The notes under the pieces are model-generated. The model had not been told where the DNA came from. It did no database searches and saw nothing but the letters and a program-made list of their open reading frames with translations. A DNA stretch of 64,000 nt from RGIG4097 sp964637515 (GTDB taxonomy: Bacteria > Bacillota > Clostridia > Christensenellales > CAG-917): the NCBI GenBank assembly GCA_964637515.1, contig CAZWUI010000001.1:1-64000 (forward strand). The letters run 5' to 3'. Position numbers and translations under genes: made by a program. Positions 24,543 through 31,359 of the stretch are shown here, piece by piece; the first letter of the stretch is position 1; each line of letters opens with the position of its first letter.

Positions 24543-24572
24543 TTGCAAAACCGCTTAAATATATTATATAAT
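24543..24572 (+). promoter_or_regulatory. Promoter of the TtcA-like gene
   Basis: TTGCAA (24543-24548) and TATAAT (24567-24572) are 18 bases apart. The interspersed repeat at 24601 lies between this promoter and the gene. Confidence 0.55.
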
Positions 24573-24600
24573 TATTTCCGCAAAAATACGCACACGGATT

Positions 24601-24632
24601 GTCATTCCGAGCGAAGCTTGAGATTCTCGCGA
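24601..24632 (+). repeat. Short interspersed repeat, copy B
   Basis: This reads TCATTCCGAGCGAAGCTTGA followed by GATTCTCGCGAG. It shares a TCATTCCGA-CGAAGC core with the copy at 20219-20247 on the other strand. It sits in the 5' leader of the TtcA-like gene and would be part of its mRNA. Confidence 0.5.
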
Positions 24633-24673
24633 GAGCGACACCGCCTACACATATAATTTCGAGGTAATATAGT

Positions 24674-25429
24674 ATGCAAAAAGTCCTGTCCGCAATGCGC
24701 CGTGCAATTCAAGATTACGATATGATCCACGACGGTGATAAAATCTTCGTCGGGCTTTCGGGTGGAAAGGATAGCGGTTTGTTGCTCGCAGGTTTGAAAG
24801 CATATCAACGCTTCTCCCCCGAAAAGTTCGAGTTGTCCGCCATCACCATCGACATGGGACTGAAAGATACCAAAGTCGAAGAAACGGATAGACTCCACGC
24901 TTGGTGCGAAGAATTGGGCGTTCCGCATTACGTCGTCAAAACGGACATTGCGGAAATCATCTTCGAGGCAAGAGCGGAGCAAAACCCCTGTTCATTGTGC
25001 GCTAAAATGCGTAGGGGCGCGCTTAACAACAAACTCAACGAATTAGGCGGAGGAACGCTTGCCCTTGGCCACAACGCAGATGACGTCGCCGAAACTATGC
25101 TATTGTCCTTGCTCTACGAAGGACGATTCAGTTGTTTTGCGCCCACCGCGTATATGGACAGGTCGGGAGTGAACCTAATCCGTCCGCTCATCTATCTCGA
25201 AGAGTACGACGTCAAAGCAGCGTGCGAAAGACTGAATATCCCAATCGTGAACAACCCCTGCCCCCAAAACCACTTTTCGCAAAGGGAGTATGCAAAAAAC
25301 CTGATCAAACATATCTGCAAAGACATACCGTTTGCCAAAGAACGCATACTTGGCGCGATCTACCACCCCGAGCGCAACAATCTCTGGCAAAAACCCGAAA
25401 CCACTCCCCACAACCCCCAAAAGAAATAA
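24674..25429 (+). CDS. TtcA-like tRNA 2-thiolation enzyme
   Basis: 251 residues. The PP-loop ATPase motif GLSGGKDSG (about 28-36) activates a tRNA uridine or cytidine; NPCSLCAKMRRG (about 97-108) holds the C-x2-C pair and a third Cys appears in NNPCPQNHFS, the Fe-S ligand pattern of TtcA (2-thiocytidine-32) and related enzymes. GHNADDVAETMLLSLLYEG follows the family consensus. Sulfur for thiolation is supplied by a cysteine desulfurase, not present here. GAGG precedes the ATG. TtcA in enterobacteria is about 310 residues, so this is a compact version; the modified base is not certain. Confidence 0.85.
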   Translation: MQKVLSAMRRAIQDYDMIHDGDKIFVGLSGGKDSGLLLAGLKAYQRFSPEKFELSAITIDMGLKDTKVEETDRLHAWCEELGVPHYVVKTDIAEIIFEARAEQNPCSLCAKMRRGALNNKLNELGGGTLALGHNADDVAETMLLSLLYEGRFSCFAPTAYMDRSGVNLIRPLIYLEEYDVKAACERLNIPIVNNPCPQNHFSQREYAKNLIKHICKDIPFAKERILGAIYHPERNNLWQKPETTPHNPQKK

Positions 25430-25430
25430 C

Positions 25431-25462
25431 AAAAAGGCACTCCCGCGAGTGCCTTTCATTTT
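25431..25462. terminator. Terminator shared by two convergent genes
   Basis: AAAGGCACTC/GAGTGCCTTT over a four-base loop follows the TtcA-like gene, and on the minus strand it can serve the membrane protein ending at 25489. Confidence 0.75.
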
Positions 25463-25488
25463 GCGATCATTGCCAACATAGAAATTCA

Positions 25489-25911
25489 TCATTGTTCGGA
25501 TGAGAATTTGCCTACTCCCATATTTTTAAGCATAGATTTCCCGGCATAGTTTTTGATCTCTTCTATTTCACACACTTCGCCATATTCAAGCAACGTCAGT
25601 CTTTCTATGGCTATTCTCTGTTGTTTGATATCGTAGAGATACGACAATAGTAATTTGACACCCATATAGCCTGTATATGCAAACCACCACAGCACACAAA
25701 ACAGAATTATACCGAAAAATGAGCACGCGATTATAGTACCCGTGCTCTCGGACAAAACACCTAGCACTATTACCATCACCGCAATAAGAACGTCAATGAT
25801 TATGCATGAATAATACAAGTATTTTGCAAACTTGTTCCAAAATGCCAACTGTTTGTAACTGCCCAACTCCTTAGCTAATGTTGCTGCGTCTACTTTTTGT
25901 TCTTTCTTCAT
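25489..25911 (-). CDS. Two-helix membrane protein next to an XRE regulator
   Basis: 140 residues from the ATG at 25911, which has AGGAGG nine bases upstream; the frame start at 25944 lies before that site. Two hydrophobic helices at about 35-60 and 65-88, with a cytoplasmic coiled C-terminal region (KQQRIAIERLTLLEYGEVCEIEEIK). It is transcribed divergently from a small XRE regulator and from a promoter that overlaps an inverted repeat, so it is probably a target of that regulator. The family is not recognised; it could be an envelope-stress or toxin-like partner, but nothing proves it. Confidence 0.8.
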   Translation of the reverse strand: MKKEQKVDAATLAKELGSYKQLAFWNKFAKYLYYSCIIIDVLIAVMVIVLGVLSESTGTIIACSFFGIILFCVLWWFAYTGYMGVKLLLSYLYDIKQQRIAIERLTLLEYGEVCEIEEIKNYAGKSMLKNMGVGKFSSEQ

Positions 25912-25981
25912 TTTAATTGCCTCCTTTTTTTGTTGCTTTCGCATTAATGATCTCCCAAAAAAACAACATATGTGTTTTATT

Positions 25982-26016
25982 TACAACATTATACATAATA
26001 AATGTTGTATTGTCAA
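25982..26016 (-). promoter_or_regulatory. Consensus promoter overlapped by a 9-bp inverted repeat (operator)
   Basis: On the minus strand perfect TTGACA (26011-26016) and TATAAT (25988-25993) are 17 bases apart. TACAACATT (25982-25990) and its inverse AATGTTGTA (26001-26009), spaced by ten bases, cover the -10 box and spacer. A further ACAACAT half-site lies at about 25966. This is the expected layout of an XRE-family operator. Confidence 0.75.
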
Positions 26017-26019
26017 GAT

Positions 26020-26223
26020 ATGAAAACATTTGGTGAAAACATTGCATATGAGAGAAAAGTAGCCGGACTTACGCAAAAACAGCTTGCGGAAAAAATGGGC
26101 ATAAAACAACAGCAGTTAAGCCGTTGGGAGAGAAATCAAATCGAACCTACCGTTTCAAGCATTGTTGCGATTGCGAAAGCTCTTGACGTGACCTACGACG
26201 AACTGTTCAAAGAAATCAAATGA
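26020..26223 (+). CDS. XRE-family helix-turn-helix regulator
   Basis: 67 residues from the ATG at 26020; the frame extends to 26002 but that stretch is inside the operator. Almost the whole protein is one HTH_3 domain: LTQKQLAEKMGIKQQQLSRWERNQIEPTVSSIVAIAKAL. No second domain is present. It is like the small autoregulators of Bacillota. It has no good ribosome binding site and begins 11 bases after the operator, so its message may be nearly leaderless. It likely represses the divergent membrane-protein gene. Confidence 0.88.
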   Translation: MKTFGENIAYERKVAGLTQKQLAEKMGIKQQQLSRWERNQIEPTVSSIVAIAKALDVTYDELFKEIK

Positions 26224-26236
26224 TAAAAACAATAAA

Positions 26237-26270
26237 AAACGCCGACCACGGAAACCGTGCTCGGCGTTTT
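26237..26270. terminator. Bidirectional terminator at the end of the ribosomal operon
   Basis: AAAACGCCGA/TCGGCGTTTT with an inner CACGG/CCGTG stem. It stops the XRE gene on + and the ribosomal operon after rplQ on the minus strand (about 20 bases beyond its stop). Confidence 0.85.
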
Positions 26271-26290
26271 GTTTTTGTGTTTTCAGACGA

Positions 26291-26794
26291 TTAGATAAGT
26301 CTGAGGATAACCTTTTGTGCTGCGTCACCGCGACGAACTTCGGTCTTGAGGATGCGGGTGTAGCCGCCGCCTTGTCCGAGCTCTTGTGCGCGTTTGTCGT
26401 ATTTGGGTGCATATTCTCTGAAGATCTTTTCGATGAGAGGATGTTTTGCATCTTTGATACGTGCATTGTACGCTGCTTTGCTTTCCTTGTCTTCCTTGAT
26501 GGGTTGAAGGTCACGGAGTTCAGCCATAAGTCTACGACGTGCTGCAAGTTTCTTGGTGCCGTCGTTGGTGAATTCTTTTGCGACTTTGTTGCCCTTTGCA
26601 TCAGTGACGGTCTTGGTGACGGTCACGTCGTCTTGGTAAGTGCGGATAGCGAGGGTTATATACTTTTCGGCGAGTGCTCTAACTTCTTTTGCACGGTCGA
26701 GAGTGGTCTCGATTTCACCGTACCAAAGGAATTCAGAAACCTGGTTGCGGAGCATTGCCATTCTTTGATCTGTGGGTCTACCTAATTTACGCAT
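26291..26794 (-). CDS. rplQ: 50S ribosomal protein L17, with insertion
   Basis: 167 residues against about 115-125 in well-known L17. The N-terminal core (RKLGRPTDQRMAMLRN, ETTLDRAKEVRALAEKYI) and the C-terminal GGGYTRILKTEVRRGDAAQ are standard. An insert of about 28 residues (VTKTVTDAKGNKVAKEFTND and neighbours) sits at about 53-80, and a second expansion at about 93-118. It is the last gene of the S10-spc-alpha operon, after rpoA, the usual order. Such expansions are known in Clostridia but their role on the ribosome is unclear. Confidence 0.95.
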   Translation of the reverse strand: MRKLGRPTDQRMAMLRNQVSEFLWYGEIETTLDRAKEVRALAEKYITLAIRTYQDDVTVTKTVTDAKGNKVAKEFTNDGTKKLAARRRLMAELRDLQPIKEDKESKAAYNARIKDAKHPLIEKIFREYAPKYDKRAQELGQGGGYTRILKTEVRRGDAAQKVILRLI

Positions 26795-26804
26795 TGTTGT
26801 CCTC

Positions 26805-27755
26805 CTATTCCTCTTGAGCCTTCAAGCTGAGACCGAGGTCTTCGAGCTTTTTGATGACTTCTTCGAGGGATTTTCTGCCGAGGTTTCTGACTTTGAGCAT
26901 ATCCTCTTCCGTGCGACGGGTGAGGTCCTCGACTGTATGAATACTTGCGCGTTTCAAGCAGTTGTACGAACGGACGGAAAGGTCGAGGTCTTCGATGGAC
27001 ATTTCGAGCACTTTTTGCGTCTTGTCGTCGTCGTCAACGCAGAGTATGGGCTTATCGCGCATACCGTCCACGAGGTCGACGAAGAGCATGATATGTTCGT
27101 TCATGACTTGTGCTGCAAGGGACGCGATTTCTTTTGCTGAAGTGGTTCCGTCGGTGGTCACTTCAAGGGTGAGTTTGTCAAAGTCGATGCTTTGTTCGAC
27201 ACGGGTGTTTTCGACGGTGAAGTTGACTTTCACAACGGGGGTGAAGATGCTGTCGATAGGGATATAACCTATGGGCATATTGTTCACTTTGTTGCGTTCG
27301 GCGGGGACGTAACCTCTGCCTTGGTCAACGTAGATGGTCATATCGATTTTGCCGCCATCGTCGAGAGTGCAAATGACTTTGTCGGGGTTGAGAACCTGAA
27401 CGTCGGCGGGAAGTTCGATGTCGCCTGCCTTGACTTCGCCCACTTGATCTGCATAGAGGTGAAGTTTAACCTTTTCGGTGTTGGCAGGAGAAACCTTGAA
27501 GCGAACGGTCTTCATATTGAGAATGATCTCGGTCACTTCTTCTTTGACGCCTTTGATGGTCGAAAACTCGTGGTCTACGCCCTCGATTTTGATACCGATT
27601 GCTGCGGCACCGGGGAGTGCGGAGAGGAGAATTCTTCTCAAGCAGTTGCCAAGGGTGATACCGAACCCTCTTTCGAGAGGCTCGACGACGAACTTCGCAT
27701 AGTTCTTGCTTTCGTTTTCCTCTAGGCTTATCTTGGGTTTCTTGATTTCCATCAT
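26805..27755 (-). CDS. rpoA: RNA polymerase alpha subunit
   Basis: 316 residues. The N-terminal assembly domain (ERGFGITLGNCLRRILLSALPGAAA) and the C-terminal helix-hairpin-helix domain (DLDLSVRSYNCLKRASI, VRNLGRKSLEEVIKKL) that binds UP-element DNA and activators are complete. It assembles as a dimer with beta and beta'. It lies between rpsD and rplQ. The first of two adjacent ATG codons has the better spacing from GGAGG. Confidence 0.97.
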   Translation of the reverse strand: MMEIKKPKISLEENESKNYAKFVVEPLERGFGITLGNCLRRILLSALPGAAAIGIKIEGVDHEFSTIKGVKEEVTEIILNMKTVRFKVSPANTEKVKLHLYADQVGEVKAGDIELPADVQVLNPDKVICTLDDGGKIDMTIYVDQGRGYVPAERNKVNNMPIGYIPIDSIFTPVVKVNFTVENTRVEQSIDFDKLTLEVTTDGTTSAKEIASLAAQVMNEHIMLFVDLVDGMRDKPILCVDDDDKTQKVLEMSIEDLDLSVRSYNCLKRASIHTVEDLTRRTEEDMLKVRNLGRKSLEEVIKKLEDLGLSLKAQEE

Positions 27756-27775
27756 ATCTTAGTCCTCCAAAAATC

Positions 27776-28399
27776 TTATTTCGAGTACAACTCGACGATA
27801 AGATGCTCTTTGATATCCGCGTCGATGTCAGCTCTTTCAGGAAGTGCAAGCACTTTTCCGGTGAGGTTTTCGTTGTCCCACTCGAGCCATTTCACGATGC
27901 TGAGATTTTTGACTTCTTTGGCGGCTACCCAAAGGGGCATCTCTTTCTTGTTCTCCTTTACTGCAATAATATCGCCTGCCTTCACGAGATAGGAAGGAAT
28001 GTCAACCGTTTTGCCGTTGACGGTGATGTGACCGTGGTTGACGATTTGACGAGCCATGGCTCTGGATGCGCCAAGACCAAGACGATAAACGACGTTGTCC
28101 AATCTGCGTTCGATGAGGATGAACATGTTTTCACCGGTGATACCGCGCATTTCGGTCGCCTTGTTGTAGTATTTGAGGAATTGCTTTTCGCTGATTCCGT
28201 AAATTCTCTTTGCTTTTTGTTTTTCACGGAGCTGGATTGCGTAACCGGACGCTTTCTTTCTGCTCTTACCGTGTTGTCCCGGAGGTGCGAACTTCGTGAG
28301 AAGAGGGCACTTTTCGGAGTTGCATTTGTCACCTTTCAAATAAAGTTTGCAGCCTTCGCGTCTGCAAAGACGGCAATCGGGTCCTGTATATTTCGCCAT
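27776..28399 (-). CDS. rpsD: 30S ribosomal protein S4
   Basis: 207 residues. It has the S4 RNA-binding domain (RLDNVVYRLGLGASRAMARQ) and a zinc-binding N-terminus with CRLCRREGCKLYLKGDKC and later Cys (the C+ form). It is a primary 16S rRNA-binding protein and often represses its own operon. It sits between rpsK and rpoA. Confidence 0.97.
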   Translation of the reverse strand: MAKYTGPDCRLCRREGCKLYLKGDKCNSEKCPLLTKFAPPGQHGKSRKKASGYAIQLREKQKAKRIYGISEKQFLKYYNKATEMRGITGENMFILIERRLDNVVYRLGLGASRAMARQIVNHGHITVNGKTVDIPSYLVKAGDIIAVKENKKEMPLWVAAKEVKNLSIVKWLEWDNENLTGKVLALPERADIDADIKEHLIVELYSK

Positions 28400-28415
28400 A
28401 TTATTCTACCTCCAA

Positions 28416-28811
28416 TTACAGTCTTCTGCGCTTAGGCGGACGGCATCCGTTGTGAGGGATGGGAGAAACGTCTTGGATAAGGGTGACTTCGAGACCGACG
28501 TTTGCGAGTGCGCGGATTGCGGATTCTCTGCCTTGACCGGGTCCTTTGACGTAAACTTCAACCGTTCTCATGCCTTGATCGTAAGCGACTTTGGCTGCGT
28601 CTTCGCTGACCATTTGTGCCGCGAACGGGGTTGCTTTACGGCTTCCGCGGAGTTTGAGCTTGCCGGAGGAAGACCAGCTGATAGCATTACCGTTCATATC
28701 GGTGATGGTAACGATGGTATTGTTGAACGACGCGTGAATGTGTGCTTGACCTTTTTCAACGCGTTTGATGTCTTTTCTTTTCTTGATATTTTTTCTTGCG
28801 ATACCTGCCAT
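28416..28811 (-). CDS. rpsK: 30S ribosomal protein S11
   Basis: 131 residues of the usual length. NNTIVTITDMNGNAISWSSSGKLKLRGSRK and the C-terminal IPHNGCRPPKRRRL are the S11 signature. It binds 16S rRNA in the platform near the mRNA exit. GGAGG upstream. Confidence 0.97.
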   Translation of the reverse strand: MAGIARKNIKKRKDIKRVEKGQAHIHASFNNTIVTITDMNGNAISWSSSGKLKLRGSRKATPFAAQMVSEDAAKVAYDQGMRTVEVYVKGPGQGRESAIRALANVGLEVTLIQDVSPIPHNGCRPPKRRRL

Positions 28812-28823
28812 AACACGCCTCCG

Positions 28824-29192
28824 TTATTTCTTCTTACGACCGACGGTACGCTTCGGACCCTTGCGAGTACGTGCGTTCTGTTTGGTGTTCTGTCCACGAA
28901 CGGGGAGACCTTTTCTGTGGCGGACGCCTCTGTAGCAACCGATTTCCATCAGTCGTTTGATGTTGAGGCCCACGTCTCTTTTGAGGTCGCCTTCGACGTG
29001 AAGATTCTTTTCGATGTAATCACGGATAAGGCTAACGTCGCCCTCGGTGAGATCTTTAACTCTCGTGTCGGGATTGACGCCTGTTTCCTTCAGGATTTCC
29101 TTGGAAGTGGCAAGACCGATACCATAGATATAGGTAAGGCCAATTTCCACTCTTTTGTCACGCGGCAAATCTACGCCTGCTATACGTGCCAT
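28824..29192 (-). CDS. rpsM: 30S ribosomal protein S13
   Basis: 122 residues with the helix-hairpin-helix region (VEIGLTYIYGIGLATSKEILK) and the basic C-terminal RTRKGPKRTVGRKKK tail that contacts the 30S head and P-site tRNA. The start follows GGAGG. A 100-base gap separates it from rpmJ upstream. Confidence 0.97.
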   Translation of the reverse strand: MARIAGVDLPRDKRVEIGLTYIYGIGLATSKEILKETGVNPDTRVKDLTEGDVSLIRDYIEKNLHVEGDLKRDVGLNIKRLMEIGCYRGVRHRKGLPVRGQNTKQNARTRKGPKRTVGRKKK

Positions 29193-29295
29193 TTGTTTAC
29201 CTCCAAAAAATTGTGTAAAATTGTTCTATGCTACGCATGGGTAGTCGCACGGATTTTGGAATGATGCGACCAGCCGCCCCATGACAGATTGCTTT
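29193..29295 (-). other. Intergenic gap with a small hairpin in the ribosomal operon
   Basis: About 100 bases between rpmJ and rpsM, the widest gap in the operon. It contains GTCGCA/TGCGAC with a 15-base loop (29247-29273). No reading frame of note. It might bind a ribosomal protein, but no T run follows, so it is not a terminator. Confidence 0.4.
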
Positions 29296-29412
29296 TTAGC
29301 CCTGACGTTGCTTGTGGTTGGGATATTTAGGGCAAATAACCATAACTTTGCCGTTTCTTTTGATAACCTTGCATTTGTCGCACATAGGTTTAACACTGGG
29401 TCTGACTTTCAT
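29296..29412 (-). CDS. rpmJ: 50S ribosomal protein L36
   Basis: 38 residues (MKVRPSVKPMCDKCKVIKRN, ending NHKQRQG). It has Cys 11, Cys 14 and Cys 27 with His 33, the zinc-ribbon form of L36. It lies between infA and rpsM as in Bacillus. GGAGG is upstream. It is too short to be picked by simple length filters. Confidence 0.97.
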   Translation of the reverse strand: MKVRPSVKPMCDKCKVIKRNGKVMVICPKYPNHKQRQG

Positions 29413-29430
29413 AGTTAACCTCCAATTAGT

Positions 29431-29649
29431 CTATTTGTTTCTATAGATAATTCTGCCTTTGGTGAGATCGTAGGGGGACATTTCGATTTGCACGCGGTCA
29501 CCCTCGAGGATGCGGATATTGTTGATTCTGAGTTTCCCGCCGAGATAGGCAAGGATAACGTGGTTGTTCACGAGTTTGACCTTGAACTGAGTCTTGGGCA
29601 ATACTTCGACAACGATACCTTCAGTTTCGATTACGTCTTCCTTTGACAT
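29431..29649 (-). CDS. infA: Translation initiation factor IF-1
   Basis: 72 residues, the full S1-like OB fold (ETEGIVVEVLPKTQFKVKL, LRINNIRILEGDRVQIEMSP). It blocks the A site of the 30S subunit during initiation. It lies in the conserved map-KOW-infA-rpmJ segment. Confidence 0.97.
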   Translation of the reverse strand: MSKEDVIETEGIVVEVLPKTQFKVKLVNNHVILAYLGGKLRINNIRILEGDRVQIEMSPYDLTKGRIIYRNK

Positions 29650-29656
29650 AGAACTC

Positions 29657-29926
29657 CTACTTATTTATATTTTCTTTATAGACTTTGATAGTACGTTTGA
29701 GTTCGGAGTCGAACACATGTACTCCATTTTCTAATTTTTCTGCAATTTTGTCAAGCGTTTCACCACTTGATTTTAAGTGTTTTATTTTCTTTAGTTTAGA
29801 ATTTGCAATCTTACGCGAATCTCCGTCCGCGATTTTCACGTAGTTTTCGTCCACGATTTCCACGACGACGAAGATTTTGCCTTGGTCGTGACCGGCTTTT
29901 GACGTTACGATCGAACCTAAATTCAT
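29657..29926 (-). CDS. KOW-domain RNA-binding protein (L14e-like)
   Basis: 89 residues. The N-terminal KOW-type beta barrel (GSIVTSKAGHDQGKIFVVVEI) resembles eukaryotic/archaeal L14e. It lies between map and infA, where Clostridia commonly carry such a protein. The start overlaps the map stop by four bases. It may bind RNA in ribosome assembly; the function has not been established as far as I know. Confidence 0.85.
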   Translation of the reverse strand: MNLGSIVTSKAGHDQGKIFVVVEIVDENYVKIADGDSRKIANSKLKKIKHLKSSGETLDKIAEKLENGVHVFDSELKRTIKVYKENINK

Positions 29927-30666
29927 AGTGTTAAGATTTCAATTCCGTTCTCGGTGAGAGCCACCGTATTTTCGTAGTGCGCCGCAGGACTTCTATCCTT
30001 TGTCACGCACGTCCAACCGTCATCAAGCGTTTCGACTTCCCACGTACCGAGAGTGATCATCGGTTCGATTGCGAGCGTCATACCCTTTTCGAGTTTCGGA
30101 CCGTGTCCCGCTCTGCCGTAGTTTGGCACTTGGGGATCTTCGTGCATCTCTTTGCCGATGCCGTGCCCGACCATCGCTCTTACGACTCCGTACCCCCTGC
30201 TTTCGTTATATTCCTGAATGGCGTGGGATATATCGCCGAGTCTGCCGCCTTGCTTGAACTGTTTGATTCCGACGAAGAAACTTTCTCTCGTGACGTCAAC
30301 GAGTTTCTTTTTCTCGTCGCTGACTTCACCGACCAAAAACGTTCTCGCCGCGTCCGACTGCCAACCCTTGTAAAGAACGCATATATCGATGCTGACTATT
30401 TGTCCTTCTTCAAGGCGTTTTGCATTCGGTATGCCGTGCACCACGACTTCGTCCACGCTTGCACATATGCTTGCGGGGTATCCACCGTAACCCAAGCAAG
30501 AAGGAATTGCGTTTCTTTTCTTTATGTAATCGTACGCGAATTCGTCTAACGCTTTGGTTGAGATGCCGGGCTTGATTTTTTCTTCGATTGCAAGGAGAGT
30601 ATCTCTCAAAATCTCTCCCGATTGCTTCATCAAAGCAATCTCTTTCGGGCTTTTGATTTTAATCAT
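29923..30666 (-). CDS. map: Methionine aminopeptidase type I
   Basis: 247 residues from the ATG at 30666; the longer frame runs back into adk. Metal ligands are visible: Asp in VSIDICVLY and SDAARTF, His in MVGHGIGKEMHE, and Glu residues in LAIEPMITLG and HYENTVALTENG. It removes the initiator Met from new proteins. The start lies inside the last codons of adk (eight-base overlap), with AAGGTG as ribosome binding site, so the two are translationally coupled. Confidence 0.95.
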   Translation of the reverse strand: MIKIKSPKEIALMKQSGEILRDTLLAIEEKIKPGISTKALDEFAYDYIKKRNAIPSCLGYGGYPASICASVDEVVVHGIPNAKRLEEGQIVSIDICVLYKGWQSDAARTFLVGEVSDEKKKLVDVTRESFFVGIKQFKQGGRLGDISHAIQEYNESRGYGVVRAMVGHGIGKEMHEDPQVPNYGRAGHGPKLEKGMTLAIEPMITLGTWEVETLDDGWTCVTKDRSPAAHYENTVALTENGIEILTL

Positions 30667-31285
30667 TAAGCACCTTCTTGACCTTATCGAAGATTTCTTC
30701 GACCGTGCCCACTCCCGCATCTACGGTGACGAGGTTGCCCTTGCCTGCGTAGTATTCGATGAGCGGAGCGGTTTGTTTCTCGTAGACGTCCAGTCTTGCT
30801 TTGACGGTTTCGGGTTTGTCGTCGTCGCGGACGAACATTTGCTTTCCGCACTTGGGGCAAGCGGTGGAGCCGTTGAGCCAACTGACGTGGGAAGTTTCTC
30901 CGCAAATGCAGACGAGTCTTCCGCCGAGTCTTTCGATAATGGTTTCAAAAGGAACGTCTATATTGAGTGCAACGTCGATATTCGCGACTTTGTCGAGGGC
31001 TTCCGCTTGTGCGATAGTACGAGGGAAGCCGTCGAGAATGTAGCCGTTTTTCGCGTCGTCCTCCGTGAGTCTGTCCGCAACTATGTCGATGACGACTTGG
31101 TCGGGGACGAGTGCGCCTTTGTCGATATACGACTTGGCGAGAACTCCGAGAGGCGTGCCTTCTTTGATATTTCTGCGAAGAATGTCCCCCGTAGAAATAT
31201 GAGGAATGTCGTATTCTTTCGCAATGAGAGCGGCTTGAGTGCCTTTACCGGCGCCGGGTGCGCCCAACAAAACGATATTTTTCAT
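30659..31285 (-). CDS. adk: Adenylate kinase
   Basis: 208 residues from the ATG at 31285, which has GGAGG at a proper distance (the Met two codons earlier would be too close). P-loop GAPGAGKGTQ, DGFPRTIAQAEAL and the ARLDVYEKQT region are standard. It balances ATP, ADP and AMP. The LID has four cysteines (CIC...CPKC) in a C-x-C...C-x2-C spacing; the usual Gram-positive zinc LID is C-x2-C...C-x2-C, so this one is shortened by a residue. It is cotranscribed with secY and map. Confidence 0.95.
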   Translation of the reverse strand: MKNIVLLGAPGAGKGTQAALIAKEYDIPHISTGDILRRNIKEGTPLGVLAKSYIDKGALVPDQVVIDIVADRLTEDDAKNGYILDGFPRTIAQAEALDKVANIDVALNIDVPFETIIERLGGRLVCICGETSHVSWLNGSTACPKCGKQMFVRDDDKPETVKARLDVYEKQTAPLIEYYAGKGNLVTVDAGVGTVEEIFDKVKKVLND

Positions 31286-31314
31286 GGTCATTCCTCCTTT
31301 TTATGCGTGCGAAA

Positions 31315-31342
31315 CGCCGAAAGAAGATATGGACTTTCGGCG
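31315..31342 (-). other. Intergenic hairpin between secY and adk
   Basis: CGCCGAAAG/CTTTCGGCG is a perfect 9-bp stem over ten bases. It has no T run, so on the minus strand it is unlikely to terminate; it could stabilise or process the mRNA between secY and adk. Confidence 0.5.
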
Positions 31343-31359
31343 TGAGAAATAAGCAATGC

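Noticed and set aside
30721..30948. Additional minus-strand frames inside adk
   Set aside because: Both are out of frame with adk, which has the full adenylate kinase motifs, and neither has a start signal.
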